Assembly (NCBI GenBank): GCA_031002005.1
Contig: JARYHS010013630.1
Span: 25,387,112-25,451,111, forward strand
Direction of reading: 5' to 3'
Length of the DNA stretch: 64,000 nucleotides
Source: Vandiemenella viatica
Taxonomy: Eukaryota > Arthropoda > Insecta > Orthoptera > Morabidae
The translations under genes were made by a program, and so were the position numbers. Of this stretch, positions 1-10,989 are shown in pieces (position 1 is the stretch's first letter; each line of letters starts with the position of its first letter). The notes under the pieces were generated by a model. That model did not search any database, was not told the DNA's origin, and saw nothing but the letters and a program-made list of their open reading frames with translations.

Positions 1-305
1 GACTTGGGAGGATATTGCTTGGGGTATGGAAGGGAAGAGATGGCCATGACCACAAGCTGACACTTTGTTTCAGGTAAAAGGGAAAATGAAAATTTTCTTC
101 ATTAGGTAAGTGAGTGAGGAGGGTCTGAAATAAGTTACCAATGAATTATGAGCAATTTACTTGGAATTCTGAAAGAAAGTAAAATTCATAATGGGCAAAA
201 ACAGTTGGGCAGTAAAATTGATCTTAAACAATTTAAGGTTTTTAAAGCAGAAGTGTAGAGAAATTTCTTTCAGGGCATTTGCTCCATTGCAATTAAATAA
301 TAAAT
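1..305 (+). mobile_element. LINE-A 3' end fragment (non-LTR retrotransposon)
   Basis: This is the degraded 3' end of the non-LTR family called LINE-A here. The text from the start matches the end of the copy at 24770-25092: a GGAAGGGAAGAGATGG..CATGACCACAAGCTG segment, an aagttaccaa-like segment, then the diagnostic terminus with CTCCATTGCAATTAAAT near 280-300. The left part lies outside the window. No reading frame is kept. It lies in host intron sequence upstream of the UBE3B-like exon at 647. Confidence 0.75.
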
Positions 306-646
306 TAAACTCAGATATAGGTTTATATATGCATTTTTTCTTCTTTTCTGTAAGTCTAACTAACTAATTTTACCAATGTTACTTTTTAAGTTATTTATGG
401 TGTGCAAATACACACAAAAGAAACAAAAAATCTTTCCTTTCTTTGTGGTTTTAATAGTTTTAACTTATCCCTAGAAAACGGTAATGAAAATGCGTGTCCT
501 TATTATTAAATATGGATTTGCTTTCTGAATGCAAACTATGTAAGCAGTAAATTACTTATTTTAAGCTTATAAACTAAATGAAATTTTAATATTAGTTCTA
601 GACAACTTGTTTATGAATATTTTCAAATAGGATAATCGGTTTTCAG

Positions 647-758
647 TTTGTGACAAGTTGCTCCAAGCCTCCATTGCTCGGATTTGCACATCTAGAACCT
701 CCATTCTCAATTCGCTGTGTGGAAGTGGGAGATGATGAGGATACTGGTGACACAATAG
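647..758 (+). CDS. UBE3B: UBE3B-like HECT E3 ubiquitin ligase, penultimate coding exon
   Basis: Internal exon of a HECT-domain ubiquitin ligase, which takes ubiquitin from an E2 onto its own cysteine and passes it to substrates. It is flanked by an acceptor (ggttttcag before 647) and a donor (GTAATT from 759). The open frame begins [20 protein letters not shown] and continues through [16 protein letters not shown]; it ends with one base of a Gly codon that is completed at 10990. This is the C-lobe stretch just before the catalytic loop. From memory of the family, the stretch and the terminal exon match UBE3B better than UBE3C, TRIP12 or UBR5. Upstream exons are outside the window. All introns seen are TE-laden. 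Confidence 0.82.
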
Positions 759-2696
759 GTAATTGTCTTCTCAGTATGTGATTGTATAGCATTTGTGCAT
801 AATTTCTGTTTTGTGGTTAAGCTCTTCCAGTTTTGTATACCTACTATTATTCAACCATTATGTAATATGTAATAACATCCTGAATAGTGATGTAGGCAGA
901 AGAGTAACCATTGATTACTTTTTCTTCCATTATAAAGTTTCCTATACACTATTTCTGATTACTATTTTTTAAATTACAGAGACCAGTGAAGTTCATTTTT
1001 CAAAACTGTATAGGAGGTCCCATTTTTGCATTTCAAATTAATGATATTTATTGATTAAGAAAATAGTTGGCACCAGATTTTCTTTTCTCTTTGCTCTATT
1101 CAATTATTTTTCAATAATACTGTGAGAATCGCCCTAATTTTCGGGATGGCCATGGACAAGATATTGATTTGCTATTGACTTGATTTTAAGGTGTTCAACA
1201 TCAAAACTTTACATTACAATAACAGGGCTATTCTTTTGTTATCCACCGCAATTGTTGAAGTGGAATTTCACATTAGCATCTGGCTTCAACGGTGCCAACT
1301 TTTCAAGAAACTATAAAACATTAGATCCAATTTCTATATCTCTTCTGTTCCTTAATCTGTGCCTACAACAAGGTGTTCTCAGTGTTGAACTTGTCTCATT
1401 GTTGAAAAATAAAGTCTGCACTTTTTGACTGAGGCAGCTACTGGAAAATGGGGATAATAGACTCCAATAGGCCACAGACATTGGAGTCTAGGAATGAGGA
1501 AGAATGGAGTTCTCCTCACATGTCTTCACATGGAGCACCTTATTTGGTGATTCCAGTGTGTAGCCAGGAGTGTAGTGCTTACAAATTGACTATTGTTTCA
1601 TTATGCTTCATCAATTTTAAAAGGCGATATATATGTTTATAAGTTAAACAATCCATTGAGCATGTATCAAAAATCTCAACTGCACTGCCTCATATTTTTA
1701 CAAAATGTGATTTAAGTTTGCAACAGTTTATAAGTTTTTAATTCTACAAAACTTCTTAAAGGTGTTAACTGTTTGCCTCATTTGATGAAGTGTCATCATC
1801 ACAACATCCTTAATCTCCACTAACTTACAAGAATAGAGTGTTGATTCTGTTTATATGAGAAAATATTGTTTCCATTTTTTTTTCCATATCTTTGTAATGA
1901 GAAACATATTTACATTCCTATAAAGTGCAGTCAAGTTCTAAGGTTTTTCTAATAATTACTCCAGATAGCTCATACTATCCTCACTTTTCAACATAAGCTC
2001 TCTCTGGACGTAAACATTGTTGACACTGCAAATACTTCTTCACACGTCAGTTTTGACGAATGGAAATCTATTCATACAAGAGTGGCACAAATTGAAAACA
2101 TGCCACTACAGTTTAGAGGTGGCCAAAATGACTCACTAAAAAGAGCGGTGCTCATTTGATCACTCTATGAAAAGAACTAGTTCTTTTCGACGGTTCACCA
2201 GTTCACTAGCTCAGTATAAACAAAAAGAGTAGTTATATCCATTTTGAGTGTAGTATCTGTTCGTTTTATTTACATTTACACTGATTTCTTAGGTTAATAT
2301 CACATCGGTTATTTTCATTTATTTTTGTATTTATTTTGAAACATTTTAGTTTCTAAAATACTGCTGGATTACTTTCACGCACAAAAACTTTTTCAAAGCA
2401 TCAATGAAATATTGTTCGGATTGCTGGTAATATTTGAGAGATAGTTTGAGGATAGTTAGTTCTACATTAATTTGTTTACAGACACAAAGTACAATCAATT
2501 TTAAAGAACTTTTTACTTTAAATGAAATGAAAGTTACTATTCACAAATAAAATTTTACTTACTTGGCCATTCAGCAGCCTACATCATTTTTCAATTCGAA
2601 TTTGTCGAGCATTTGGGGAATAATCTTTCACAAGGCACGCTTGTAGTCATTATAGACAAAGAGAAGTGGAGCGGGATGCCAGATTTGAAAGAACTA

Positions 2697-2930
2697 GCTC
2701 CCTAGTAGTACTGCTCCTCCCTGTAGCTCTTTCCGCGCCGATTGATTGGGATCGGAGAGTGATGCGAACAAACTAGTTCTTTCCGCGCCGATCGATTGCG
2801 ATTGGAGAACGACGCGAATGAACTGGCTCTTAACGCGCCGAGTGATTGGGATCGGAGAACAACACGAACGAACTGGATCTTCCCACACTGGGTGCTGGAA
2901 TTGGAGAGCGTCGCGAACGAACTAGCTTAT
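2697..2930. repeat. ~50-bp minisatellite inside hAT family 1 copy 1
   Basis: Four to five imperfect tandem units of about 50 bp are present. Each runs roughly from GAACTAGCTCTT/GAACTGGATCTT through CGCGCCGATTGATTGGGATCGGAGA to ACGCGAACGAACT. The same unit, reverse-complemented, forms an array in the sister element at 17033-17205, so the array belongs to the family. A role as subterminal transposase-binding sites is inference. Confidence 0.85.
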
Positions 2931-3403
2931 TTATTTATTTATCAATCTTGTTTCATGGAACCCTGCTGGGGAAGGACCTCTGGCATGTGAAACATTTCAT
3001 GGTTAATACACACACATACAATATGAGTCATAATCATAGTAAAAACAATTATACATACCAAAGACAAATAAAGAGAATAACAATAAACATTAATTTTTAC
3101 ATTTGAACTTTGCAAAAGTCATATCGATGACAATTAATTAATTTGTTCAAATTCTTGAATGGAGTAGAAGGAGTTGGCAATAAGATAATCTCTCAGTTTT
3201 TCTTTAAATATATCTTCATTATCTGCAGACTGTTTTATACTCTTGGGAAGTTTATTAAACAGATGTATACCAGAATAATTAATGTACTAATGACAGATGT
3301 TTGTGTATTGTGCAAGTTATTTCTGTTTCTTCGATTGAAATTGTGTACCTGTGAATTAGAAGTAAACAGGTTAAAATGAGATATGACAAAGCACATGAGA
3401 TCT
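2931..3403 (-). mobile_element. LINE-C 3' end nested in hAT family 1 copy 1
   Basis: Read on the minus strand, this matches the 3' end of the LINE-C copy at 48690-49171. It shares an RT C-terminal segment (LMCFV...FNLFTSNSQVHN...INFPRV), a 3' UTR with CATGGTTAATAC..ATGTTTCA, and an (AAAT)n tail that lies here at the left. Comparison with the sister hAT copy shows that the hAT sequence continues on both sides (gaactagc joined to tcttctcgatctt). The LINE therefore inserted into an already present hAT, 5'-truncated and with little or no target duplication. Confidence 0.85.
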
Positions 3404-3899
3404 TCTCGATCTTCGAGATTTCTTATTTTTTCAGAGCAGATTGGATAAACAATGAACGGCATGGAACTAAGAATAAACATAGATCGGGTGAGAGTGGCAA
3501 AGCCGAAACCGAATTATTGTTCGCGCACACTCAATTGAAGTTAAGTTCAATCGAGACCGACACACCACTGTCATTACCGCTTCCAAGAAGAACTACAGTT
3601 GGTTTTTAGTGAGCGACTGCTCACTCGCTCTTTCAAAAGAACTGGTTCACTCTCAAACGACCCATCTCTACTACAGTTTCTTTCATCCATCTAATGTCAA
3701 TAAACACTATATCAGATTGGTAGGGAAAGACTTCCAACTATAAGTCTAGTATAAATTTTTGAATTAGCCTGCCTGGTGAGTAGGAACATTGTATTGAGCT
3801 AAGAGAACATATGCAGTGTTTACTGGAAGTTTTTTCTTGCATTGCAGTAATTCTCGATTTGTTGTCAGATAATCATCTTGAGCAGCTAGTTAATTAACT

Positions 3900-6128
3900 T
3901 ACGCGGTGTAATAACGGTAGCGAAAATATTTTAGATCTGCTGGTTACCAACAGGCCAGAATTATTCACCGACATTTCAACGACCACAGGAATAAGCGATC
4001 ACAAAGCCGTAATTGCGACTATCAAACTAATAACCAAGCGAAAAAGGAGAAAAGGTCAGATTGTATATAGATTCAGTAAAGCCTCAAAGGAGTGTTTTAG
4101 AACTTTCCTAATGAATAATTACCATAAGTCAACAGAGGACACCGTTGAAGAGATGTGGCATCGATTTATACGAATAGTCAGGGAAGGTATGGATATACAT
4201 ATACTGAAGCTGACAATAAATGGGGAGGATGATCCACCGTAGTACACATGTGAAGTCAAAAGGAGGATACACACATGCTCAAGAAGGAAGGGGTGTCACA
4301 GCGATTTAGAAACCTTAGCTGAGTTAAGAGGACGTATTAAGAATGTAATGCGCGAGGCCTTCAACGATTTTCATTCCAACTCTCTCTCTAAGAGTCTCAC
4401 AGAAAACCCAAAGAAATTTTGGTCGTATGTACGAAAAGTCAATTGTACCAATAACAATATTCCAGCACTAATTCATGAAGGTTCCAAGGTTAATGAAAGC
4501 CGTGATAAAGCTAATGTACTAAATACTGTATTCAAAAATTCATTTACTGATGAAAATAAGGATACTATTCCTGTTTTCCCACGCCATGTCGAGTTGGTTA
4601 TGGAATCATTACGAATAGATCCTGCAGGTATCATAAAGCAATTAGAGCTCCTGAAGTGGGGGAAAGCACCTGGCCCAGATAGAATTCCAGTAAGAGTATT
4701 TTCAGAGTATGCTGCGGAAATCGGGCCATTTCTGTCTGATATATTCAGTAAATCATTAGAAGGGTGAAAAGTACCTTCAGACTGGAAAATCGTTCAAGTA
4801 ACTCCGATTTTCAAGAAAGGTGATCAAAGTGATCCTGGAAACTATTGTCCCACATCTATAACATCTGTTTGTAGTAGAGTTATGTAGCATATTATATGCT
4901 CGAACATTATGAATTTTCTAGATGATAATAATTTGCTTACAACAAATCAACACAGATTTTGGAAGAAAAGATCATGTGAAACACAGCTGGCCCTATTTAC
5001 ACACGACGTAATTAAAGTTATTGATGCAGGTTCACAAGTAGATGCATTTTTTTTAATTTTCGGAAAGCCTTTGACTCTGTGCCACATAACCGCCTTTTAG
5101 CGAAGCTTTGAGCGTATGGTATATCGTATCAGCTTTGTGAATGGATAAAGGATTTTCTAACTTGTCGGTCACAGTATGTCGTCGTTGAAGGAGAAAGTTC
5201 TTCTAATCTAGATGTTACATCGGGCATACCTCAAGGAAGTGTAATAGGACCACTTCTTTTCTTAATTTTTATAAACGATCTCGGAGACAAAGTGAAAAGC
5301 CTTTTTAGATTGTTTGCTGATGATGTGGTTATTTATAGGGAAGTAAGGAATTTGGCTGATTGCTTAGAAATTCAGCTTGATGTGTATGTTATTTTGGCTT
5401 GGTGCACTGAGTGGCAACTTACTCTAAATTGTAAAAAGTGCAAGACAATGAGAATAACTAACAAAAAGAATCCAATTGTTCAGAAATATGAGTTAAATAA
5501 TTCAGTTATTGATATGGTTGATTCTATTAAATATTTGGGAGTAACAGTACAAAGGAACATGAAATGGGACATACACATTAATTCGTTAGTAGGTAGAGCT
5601 AATTCTAGGCTGCGGTTCATAGGTCGAATCTTGAAAAATTGTAATCAACAAACAAAGGAGATAGCATACAAATCTCTTGTGCATCCACATTTGGACTATT
5701 GTTGTGCCATTTGGGATCTGTTTCGTAAGGGGTTGATCGAAAGTACAGAGAAGAGCCTTTCAATTAGTGACCGCTTACAGTCCTTATGAAAGCATCACAG
5801 AACTGATTAGCAGACTAGGCTGGGAGTCTCTGGCTGGGAGTCTCTGATAGATAGACAACGCACGTTTCATTTAAACCTATTTGTAAACATGTGTACTCCC
5901 ACTTTCACTTACGAGTATAGTGAAATACTTCGTCCACCAACCTATTTGAGCCGGAATGACAGGAAAGATAAGATTAGAGAAATAAGGTGCCGCAATGATT
6001 CTTATATGATTTTTTTTTCCCCTCGTACCATTAGGGATTGGAATGCACAAATAAGAAATTAGCTTAGGTGCTGAGCAACCTCTGCCACCGACAATTTTGT
6101 GAATTGCAGAGTATATATGTAAATGTAG
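3900..6128 (+). mobile_element. LINE-B non-LTR retrotransposon, 5'-truncated and decayed
   Basis: Conceptual translation in broken frames gives the end of an APE-type endonuclease (NILDLLVTNRPELF...GISDHKAVI, from about 3920), then the RT. The RT palm A region is near 5040-5100. The block GIPQGSVIGPLLFLIFINDL spans about 5220-5285, and the catalytic LFADDVVIYR is near 5305-5335. The C-terminal domain carries MKWDIHINSLVGRANSRLRFIGRI and HLDYCCAIWD (about 5560-5715). Numerous stops and frameshifts (for example at 4765, 5100 and 5787) make it inactive. The 3' end reads GTAAATGTAGATG, the complement of the TACATCTACAT tail seen in the antisense copy at 49716-50405. The clade looks Jockey/CR1-like, which is unproven. 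Confidence 0.88.
4348..5789 (+). pseudogene. LINE-B reverse transcriptase relic
   Basis: Three longest open pieces (4348-4767, 4909-5100 and 5292-5789) cover one RT domain that copied element RNA by target-primed reverse transcription. The first piece holds the linker and fingers, including WGKAPGPDRIPVRVFSEYA. The second holds the ITSVCSK/NFLDDNNLLTTNQH region and a damaged palm A motif. The third holds the FADD catalytic pair, followed by the thumb and C-terminal region. In-frame stops and at least two frame changes separate them. The length is consistent with a 5'-truncated ORF2. Confidence 0.85.
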
Positions 6129-6285
6129 ATGAAGGAATATTGCAAGCAGCTGCTTCTGCAGTTTGATGACAGTCCTCCATAACCACTTCCTCCACACAGA
6201 CAATTATATTGTCAGATCAGATAGGTCCAGCTTGATGTTTGGCCTTCTTTGAACTGCCATTTTCACAAACACACATTTTTACATA

Positions 6286-7572
6286 CAAGGTGTACAACTT
6301 TGCTTCCGCCGTTTTTCAATAGTTGGCTACAGTGGTAAGTAGCGGTTGAGATAAACATATCACAGACGTCAGGCAGTTAGCTGTGAGCTTCGTCAATATA
6401 ACCTCATACAAACATTAGTCGATTTGTGTGTGCATCGTAACGTTGTTCTCGATTGAAAATGTCAGTGTACGAGCCGAATTCTCGTCATTTGCAGGAGACT
6501 CTGCTTTTTTGTTTCAATATGAAGAAAACTGCGGCTGAGTCTCATCGAATGCTCTCCAGTACTTATGGTGAGGACTGTATTAGTGAGAGAACGTGTCGCG
6601 AGTGGTTTCAACGCTTCAGGAATGGTGACTTTAACGTGGAAGACCGGCATAGTGGTGGAAGAGAGAAAGTTTTCGAGGATGCAGAATTGGAGGCATTGCT
6701 GAGTGAAGACTCGCGTCAAACTCAAGAAGAACTGGCACGATCATTGGGGGTGACACAGCAAGCCATTTCAAAACGTCTCAAAGCCATGGGTATGATTCAG
6801 AAAGAAGGAACTTGGGTCCCATATGAGTTGAAACCGAGAGACATTGAAAGGCGTTTGTGTGTTTCTGAACAGTTGCTTCAGAGGCAAAAACGGAAGGGTT
6901 TTCTGCATCGCATTGTGACCGGGGACGAAAAATGGGTTCATTACGATAACCCTAAACGCAAAAAATCATGGGGGTATCCCGGGCATGCTTCCATGTCGAT
7001 GGCCAAACCGAACATTCATGGGTCCAAGATCATGCTCTGCATTTGGTGGGACCAGCTCGGCGTTGTGTACCATGAGCTGTTAAAACCAAGTGAAACAATC
7101 ACAGGTGATCGATATTGAACGCAATTAATGCGTTTGAGTCGAGCATTAAAAGACAAACGCCCGCAATACAGCGAGAGGCACGATAAGGTGATTTTGCTGC
7201 ACGACAATGCTAGGCCCCAAGTTGCAAGAGTGGTCAAAACGTACCTGGAAACGTTGAAATGGGACGTCCTACCCCACCCGCCATATTCCCAGACGTTGCT
7301 CCCTCTGATTATCACTTGTTCCGATCAATGGCCCACGACCTGGCTGAGCAACACTTCCGATCTTATGAAGATGTCAAAGAGTGGATTGTTTCGTGGATCG
7401 CCTCCAAAGATGAACAATTTTTTCGACGCGGCATTCGCACACTGCCGGAAGGATGGGAAAAAGTTGTGGCCAGCGATGGACATTACTTTGAATAATATCT
7501 GTGTAAGCATTTTGTTCAATAAAGGGTCATATTTTTTAGGAAAAAACGGCGGAAGCAAAGTTGTACACCTTG
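6286..7572 (+). mobile_element. mariner-1 transposon (DD34D), near-complete
   Basis: The element is flanked by TA at 6284-6285 and 7573-7574. It has matching 31-bp terminal inverted repeats at 6286-6316 and 7542-7572, starting CAAGGTGTACAACTTTGCTT, with no mismatch that I can see. The length of 1287 bp is typical of the mariner family. It carries a transposase reading frame with only two visible lesions (next entry). It lies just downstream of the LINE-B 3' end, in the UBE3B-like intron. Confidence 0.95.
6453..7495 (+). pseudogene. mariner-1 transposase, two lesions
   Basis: The product would cut at the inverted repeats and paste the element into TA sites. The N-terminal helix-turn-helix region includes FCFNMKKTAAESHRML and TCREWFQRFRNGDF. 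A second HTH lies around TQEELARSLGVTQQAISKRL. Catalytic aspartates fall in VTGDEKW (codon near 6925), LLHDNARP (near 7200) and APSDYHLF (near 7310). There are 34 residues between the last two, as in mariner proper. An in-frame TGA at 7116-7118 stands where CGA (Arg) is expected, a likely CpG transition. A 1-nt loss near 7289 shifts the end into another frame (7259-7495). The frame ends WEKVVASDGHYFE. Confidence 0.93.
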
Positions 7573-7811
7573 TACAAAACTCCTTTTACTCCTATTTCAG
7601 TCAACAAATAACGAATATTGATGGGCATCATTTCTTGCAAGTGAGGAAAATAGACGGTTATACACTGTTATTGGAATGTGCCATTTAGATATTGTTAAAA
7701 GAAGAAATTAGGACTGGCAATGGCTGACCTTACTGGCAGCAATGGTTTTGTTGTGAAATAAAGATGCTGATCACAAATATTAAAATAATTGAGAAAAGCA
7801 CCATTGATTAA

Positions 7812-8702
7812 TAGGGTTCGGATCTTTATGATAAGTCATAATTTTTTTCCTGCCTTCTTTATGAGCAGTAATCCTAAATTAAACACTGATTAAACATTTC
7901 TGATTGCATTCAAATGTATTTTATATAGCATATAAATGCATATTCAGGCCATTTTCCTACTTGTCATTTTACGATATTGGTCATATTTTAAGGAAAAATT
8001 TGGTAATATTTTAATAGCACTGGTATTAACTAGAAGTTATAGATGAGAAGAAATTAAGATAATTATTCACAAAATTTGACTCCTTTTACACATTAGAAGA
8101 AATAAAACAAAATTGATTGCCACTGAATTGGTCAGAATTCACTAATCAAGAATTAAAGTTATACTATCACTGTCTAAATGTAAATGTTCCGCCTGTCTTT
8201 TAATCTTGAGCCATTTTAATCAATTTTCCATTGTTTCCAATACTTTTGAAAATAATCCTCAGTGTTATATCTGCAGTGGATCAATGAATACCACCATGCT
8301 GAAAACAAAATTTTCCGAAGATGGATGTTACGGAGTTATATAAAGGGATTTTGAGAATATTATTTTAGTACAGATAAGAGAGTTCTGTAAATTATGTGTT
8401 ACCAGAGTGTTAGCTCCATCACAATTAAATTAATAATAATGTGAAATTAAAGTGACTTCAACAAAGCAATTTAAAATTTAATTTGCAATGCTACAGTGAG
8501 TGCACGGAAGCAAATTATGCCGTCTATATAAAAGTGACACTACTAGATATAATAAGTGATGTACAATTGAGAATGTTTTGAGGCATAGTAAATTTAAGTG
8601 TCTGGTCATATTTCATTATTTTTAGGTCATGTTTGCCAATTTTTAATGTCATATTTGCATGCACATTTCTTAGTTTTTTTGGTCATAAAGATCTGAACCC
8701 TA
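7812..8702. mobile_element. hAT-type MITE, 891 bp
   Basis: The terminal inverted repeats TAGGGTTCGGATCTTTATGA (left) and the complement of TAGGGTTCAGATCTTTATGA (right) match except at one position. Imperfect 8-bp flanks, TTGATTAA (7804-7811) and TTGATTGC (8703-8710), agree at six of eight positions. There is no coding capacity; the interior is AT-rich, with GTCATATTT-like motifs near both ends. Assignment to hAT rests on the 8-bp flanks and the TAG start. Confidence 0.75.
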
Positions 8703-9520
8703 TTGATTGCCATATATAATTGCAGGATGTGCATATCTCACCCTCCCCTCTCCCCCCCCCCCAAAAAAAAATATTATGATGGAAAATTCAGCTGTAAATG
8801 GCTGTTAAATGCTTATCAGACAGTGGGGATTTATATGAATTTCTAAAAATGAAAGGAGTAAACGAAGTGTTTCTTTTTTATTAATGATCCCAGATGATCA
8901 TTCTTGTAACAAATACTGAGCATATGTTCATAAATTAAACACTTCAAAGTTCAAACTATACTTGTAAACATACAGTAGTAATGAATTAAAAGAAACTATC
9001 AACTTTTCCAACAGTTGAAAAATCAAGTGCTCTTAAACTATGTGTCTTAGATTGACATGCACTTCATTTGCAGCTTTCTCTATCGAAGACAGCCAAACAT
9101 GGTATACGAAACATCAGGAAATGGACAAAAAAAGTTGGAGGTAGCTAAAGGGTTTATGAAGAAGTAATTATGATTAAAAGAAAATAGGTTTCTATTACAG
9201 TAAAAAACGAATTAAATGGCAGTTTATATTGTTTGTTAGGCTTTTAACAGAATCAGTGGTGAATTGTAACATGCAATGAATATATCACTGACGTTTTCAG
9301 TCAGTAAACTGTGTTAGTAGTTGCCCAAAATGTTTTAATGTGGTGAAAAAAAAAATTTCTAGCCACGAGATATGTGGGTGTATGTTAAGATAGACAAGTG
9401 TTTTTGGTGCTGGAAGATTGGATTCTAGTACGTCTCAAATTTTTTAGCTTTTTATACTGTATCAGTCATTTTTTTTTTTAAATCTACTAAGAAAATAACT
9501 CGGATCCATTTTTCTGTGTA

Positions 9521-10847
9521 CGAGGGGGGACCCAAAAAAACGGGAAATTCGTCATAACGTCTTTATTTCTTAATATTTTCACACAAAATTTTGATCACCT
9601 TCAAAGTATTCTCCACTGACCACAACGCACTACTTCAAATGATCCTTCCATTGTTCAAAACAGTTTTTAAATTCACTTATTGGGATGTTCATTATGCCTT
9701 CCAGCGATTTTTGTTTTACCTCCTCCACAGCGGCAAAACACTTTCCTTTCATGGCGCTTTTGAGTCAGGGGAACAAAATGAAACCACAAGGGAATAGATC
9801 CAGGGAGTAGTTGGGGTGGACAATCGCTGTCATGCTGTTTTTTTTTTTTTTTTTTTTTTTAAAAACTGCTTTACGGAGAGGGTGGTGTGGGCTGATGCGT
9901 TGTCATGATGGAAGAACCAGTTGCCTGTGTGCCAAAGATCTGACCTTTTCTTCCAGAAACTCTCCCTCAATCTTTTAAAAAACTCCAAGTAGAACTCCTG
10001 TTTGACAGTTTGACCCGAGGAAACAAACTCCACGTGCACAACACCTCTGCAATCGAAGAATGGTCATCTTGATGTTTGACTTCACTTGGCGTGCTTTTTT
10101 GGGACGAGGAGAGCACATGTCTTCCACTGGCTTGATTGCTTCTTTGTTTTGAGGTCGTATCCACGGCACCACGATTCATAATCAGTAATCACATTCGAAA
10201 AAAAATTCAGGGCCCTCTTTGAGCTGATTTTGAAGCTCAAAACATGCCTGAAGTCAACGCTCCCTTTGCTCGTCTGTGAGAAGGTGAGGGTCAAATTTGG
10301 CTGTAGCCTTTCTCATGTGCAAATCTTCGGATAAAATCCTCTGAATTGAACTCCATGATATTCCAGACATCTCACAGAGTTGACCAATGGTTCGTTGACG
10401 GTCTTCACGAATGGGGGCATTGATTTTTTCGACGTTTTCATCACTTCTTGTCATTGAGGGGCGTCCTGAACGGGGTTGGTCATCAATTAACATTTCTCCA
10501 TTTTTAAAACGTGAAAACCACTCATAGATTCTGGTTTTACTTAGAGCAGCATCCCCATAAGCAGTCTTCAGCATTACAGTAGTTTCTGCGGCCAATTTCC
10601 CCAACATGAAACAAAATTTCACAGCCGTGCATTGCTCTCGAAAATCTGCCATCACGTTTTTGCCATAATGGAAAAAAGTTATTTTACTAAAAAAACTATC
10701 ACTGGTGAACCGATGCACTCACAGCGACACAACTTCGCAAACTGACTCAGGTGGAATGACAGTAACAGACACCAGGCCGAACAATGGATTCCCCCACTCT
10801 CCCTCCCCACTGCAGCCCAATTCCCGTTACTTTTGGGTCCCCCCTCA
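9521..10847 (-). mobile_element. mariner-2 transposon, decayed
   Basis: The element is flanked by TA at 9519-9520 and 10848-10849. The termini are CGAGGGGGGACCCAAAAAAA at the left and the complement of TGAGGGGGGACCCAAAAGTA at the right. It is 1327 bp long, with the transposase on the minus strand. A T-run of about 23 nt at 9838-9860 is an expansion inside the coding region. A fragment with a related end, TACGAGGGGGTACCAAAAAA, lies at 50680. Confidence 0.93.
9603..10652 (-). pseudogene. mariner-2 transposase relic
   Basis: The start at 10652 reads MADFREQCTAVKFCFMLGKL. The HTH and linker (YEWFSRFKNGE, DDQPRSGRPS, GISWSSIQRIL) follow in frame to about 10256, where the frame breaks at LTDEQRER. 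The next piece carries VITDYESW, where the family has a catalytic Asp: that position is Tyr here. A later piece (to 9830) keeps the second aspartate in FFHHDNASAHT. The third is replaced by Gly in the decayed LDLFPCGF stretch near 9790. Several frameshifts and a poly-T expansion confirm it is inactive. Loss of two catalytic residues also rules out domestication as an active enzyme. Confidence 0.9.
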
Positions 10848-10989
10848 TAATGTTATTGTTATGCAATAAGTGTGCTAAGCTTTACATTTTCCCGTTTGAT
10901 GATTGTTTGTGATAACACCAGCAGTTTTCAGTTTTTTACGTTTATTGTTTTGTGTAGTTATTAAAAAACTATAGACATGTCTCTTACAG

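Larger units (their letters stand above)
2114..3670 (-). mobile_element. hAT transposon family 1, copy 1 (non-autonomous, with nested LINE)
   Basis: The boundaries come from an exact 8-bp target duplication CTACAGTT at 2106-2113 and 3671-3678. The termini are TAGAGGTGGCC at the left and the complement of TAGAGATGGGTC at the right. Subterminal DNA is rich in GAACTAGTTC and GAACTGGTTC motifs. A decayed hAT dimerisation-domain relic lies antisense at about 2520-2650, with the TSVPCERLF signature. An internal ~50-bp minisatellite (2697-2930) and a LINE-C 3' tail (about 2931-3403) sit inside. A sister copy in the opposite orientation is at 16758-17842. It encodes no complete transposase. Confidence 0.9.
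759..10989 (+). other. Large intron of the UBE3B-like gene
   Basis: This is the interval between the donor at 759 (GTAATT) and the acceptor ending at 10989 (ctcttacag). The split codon is completed exactly across it, which supports one intron. It contains a hAT with a nested LINE tail, a LINE-B copy, two mariners and a MITE, listed separately. The remaining stretches (about 759-2105, 3679-3899 and 8711-9518) are AT-rich, and I see no coding or structured signal in them. Confidence 0.75.

Noticed and set aside
2697..2930. CRISPR array (regular ~50-bp units)
   Set aside because: Units are contiguous with no unique spacers, drift in sequence, and lie in a eukaryotic hAT element.
7016..7315. Minus-strand ORFs over the mariner transposase (for example 7016-7315 and 6462-6725)
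   Set aside because: Antisense shadows of the real transposase frame.
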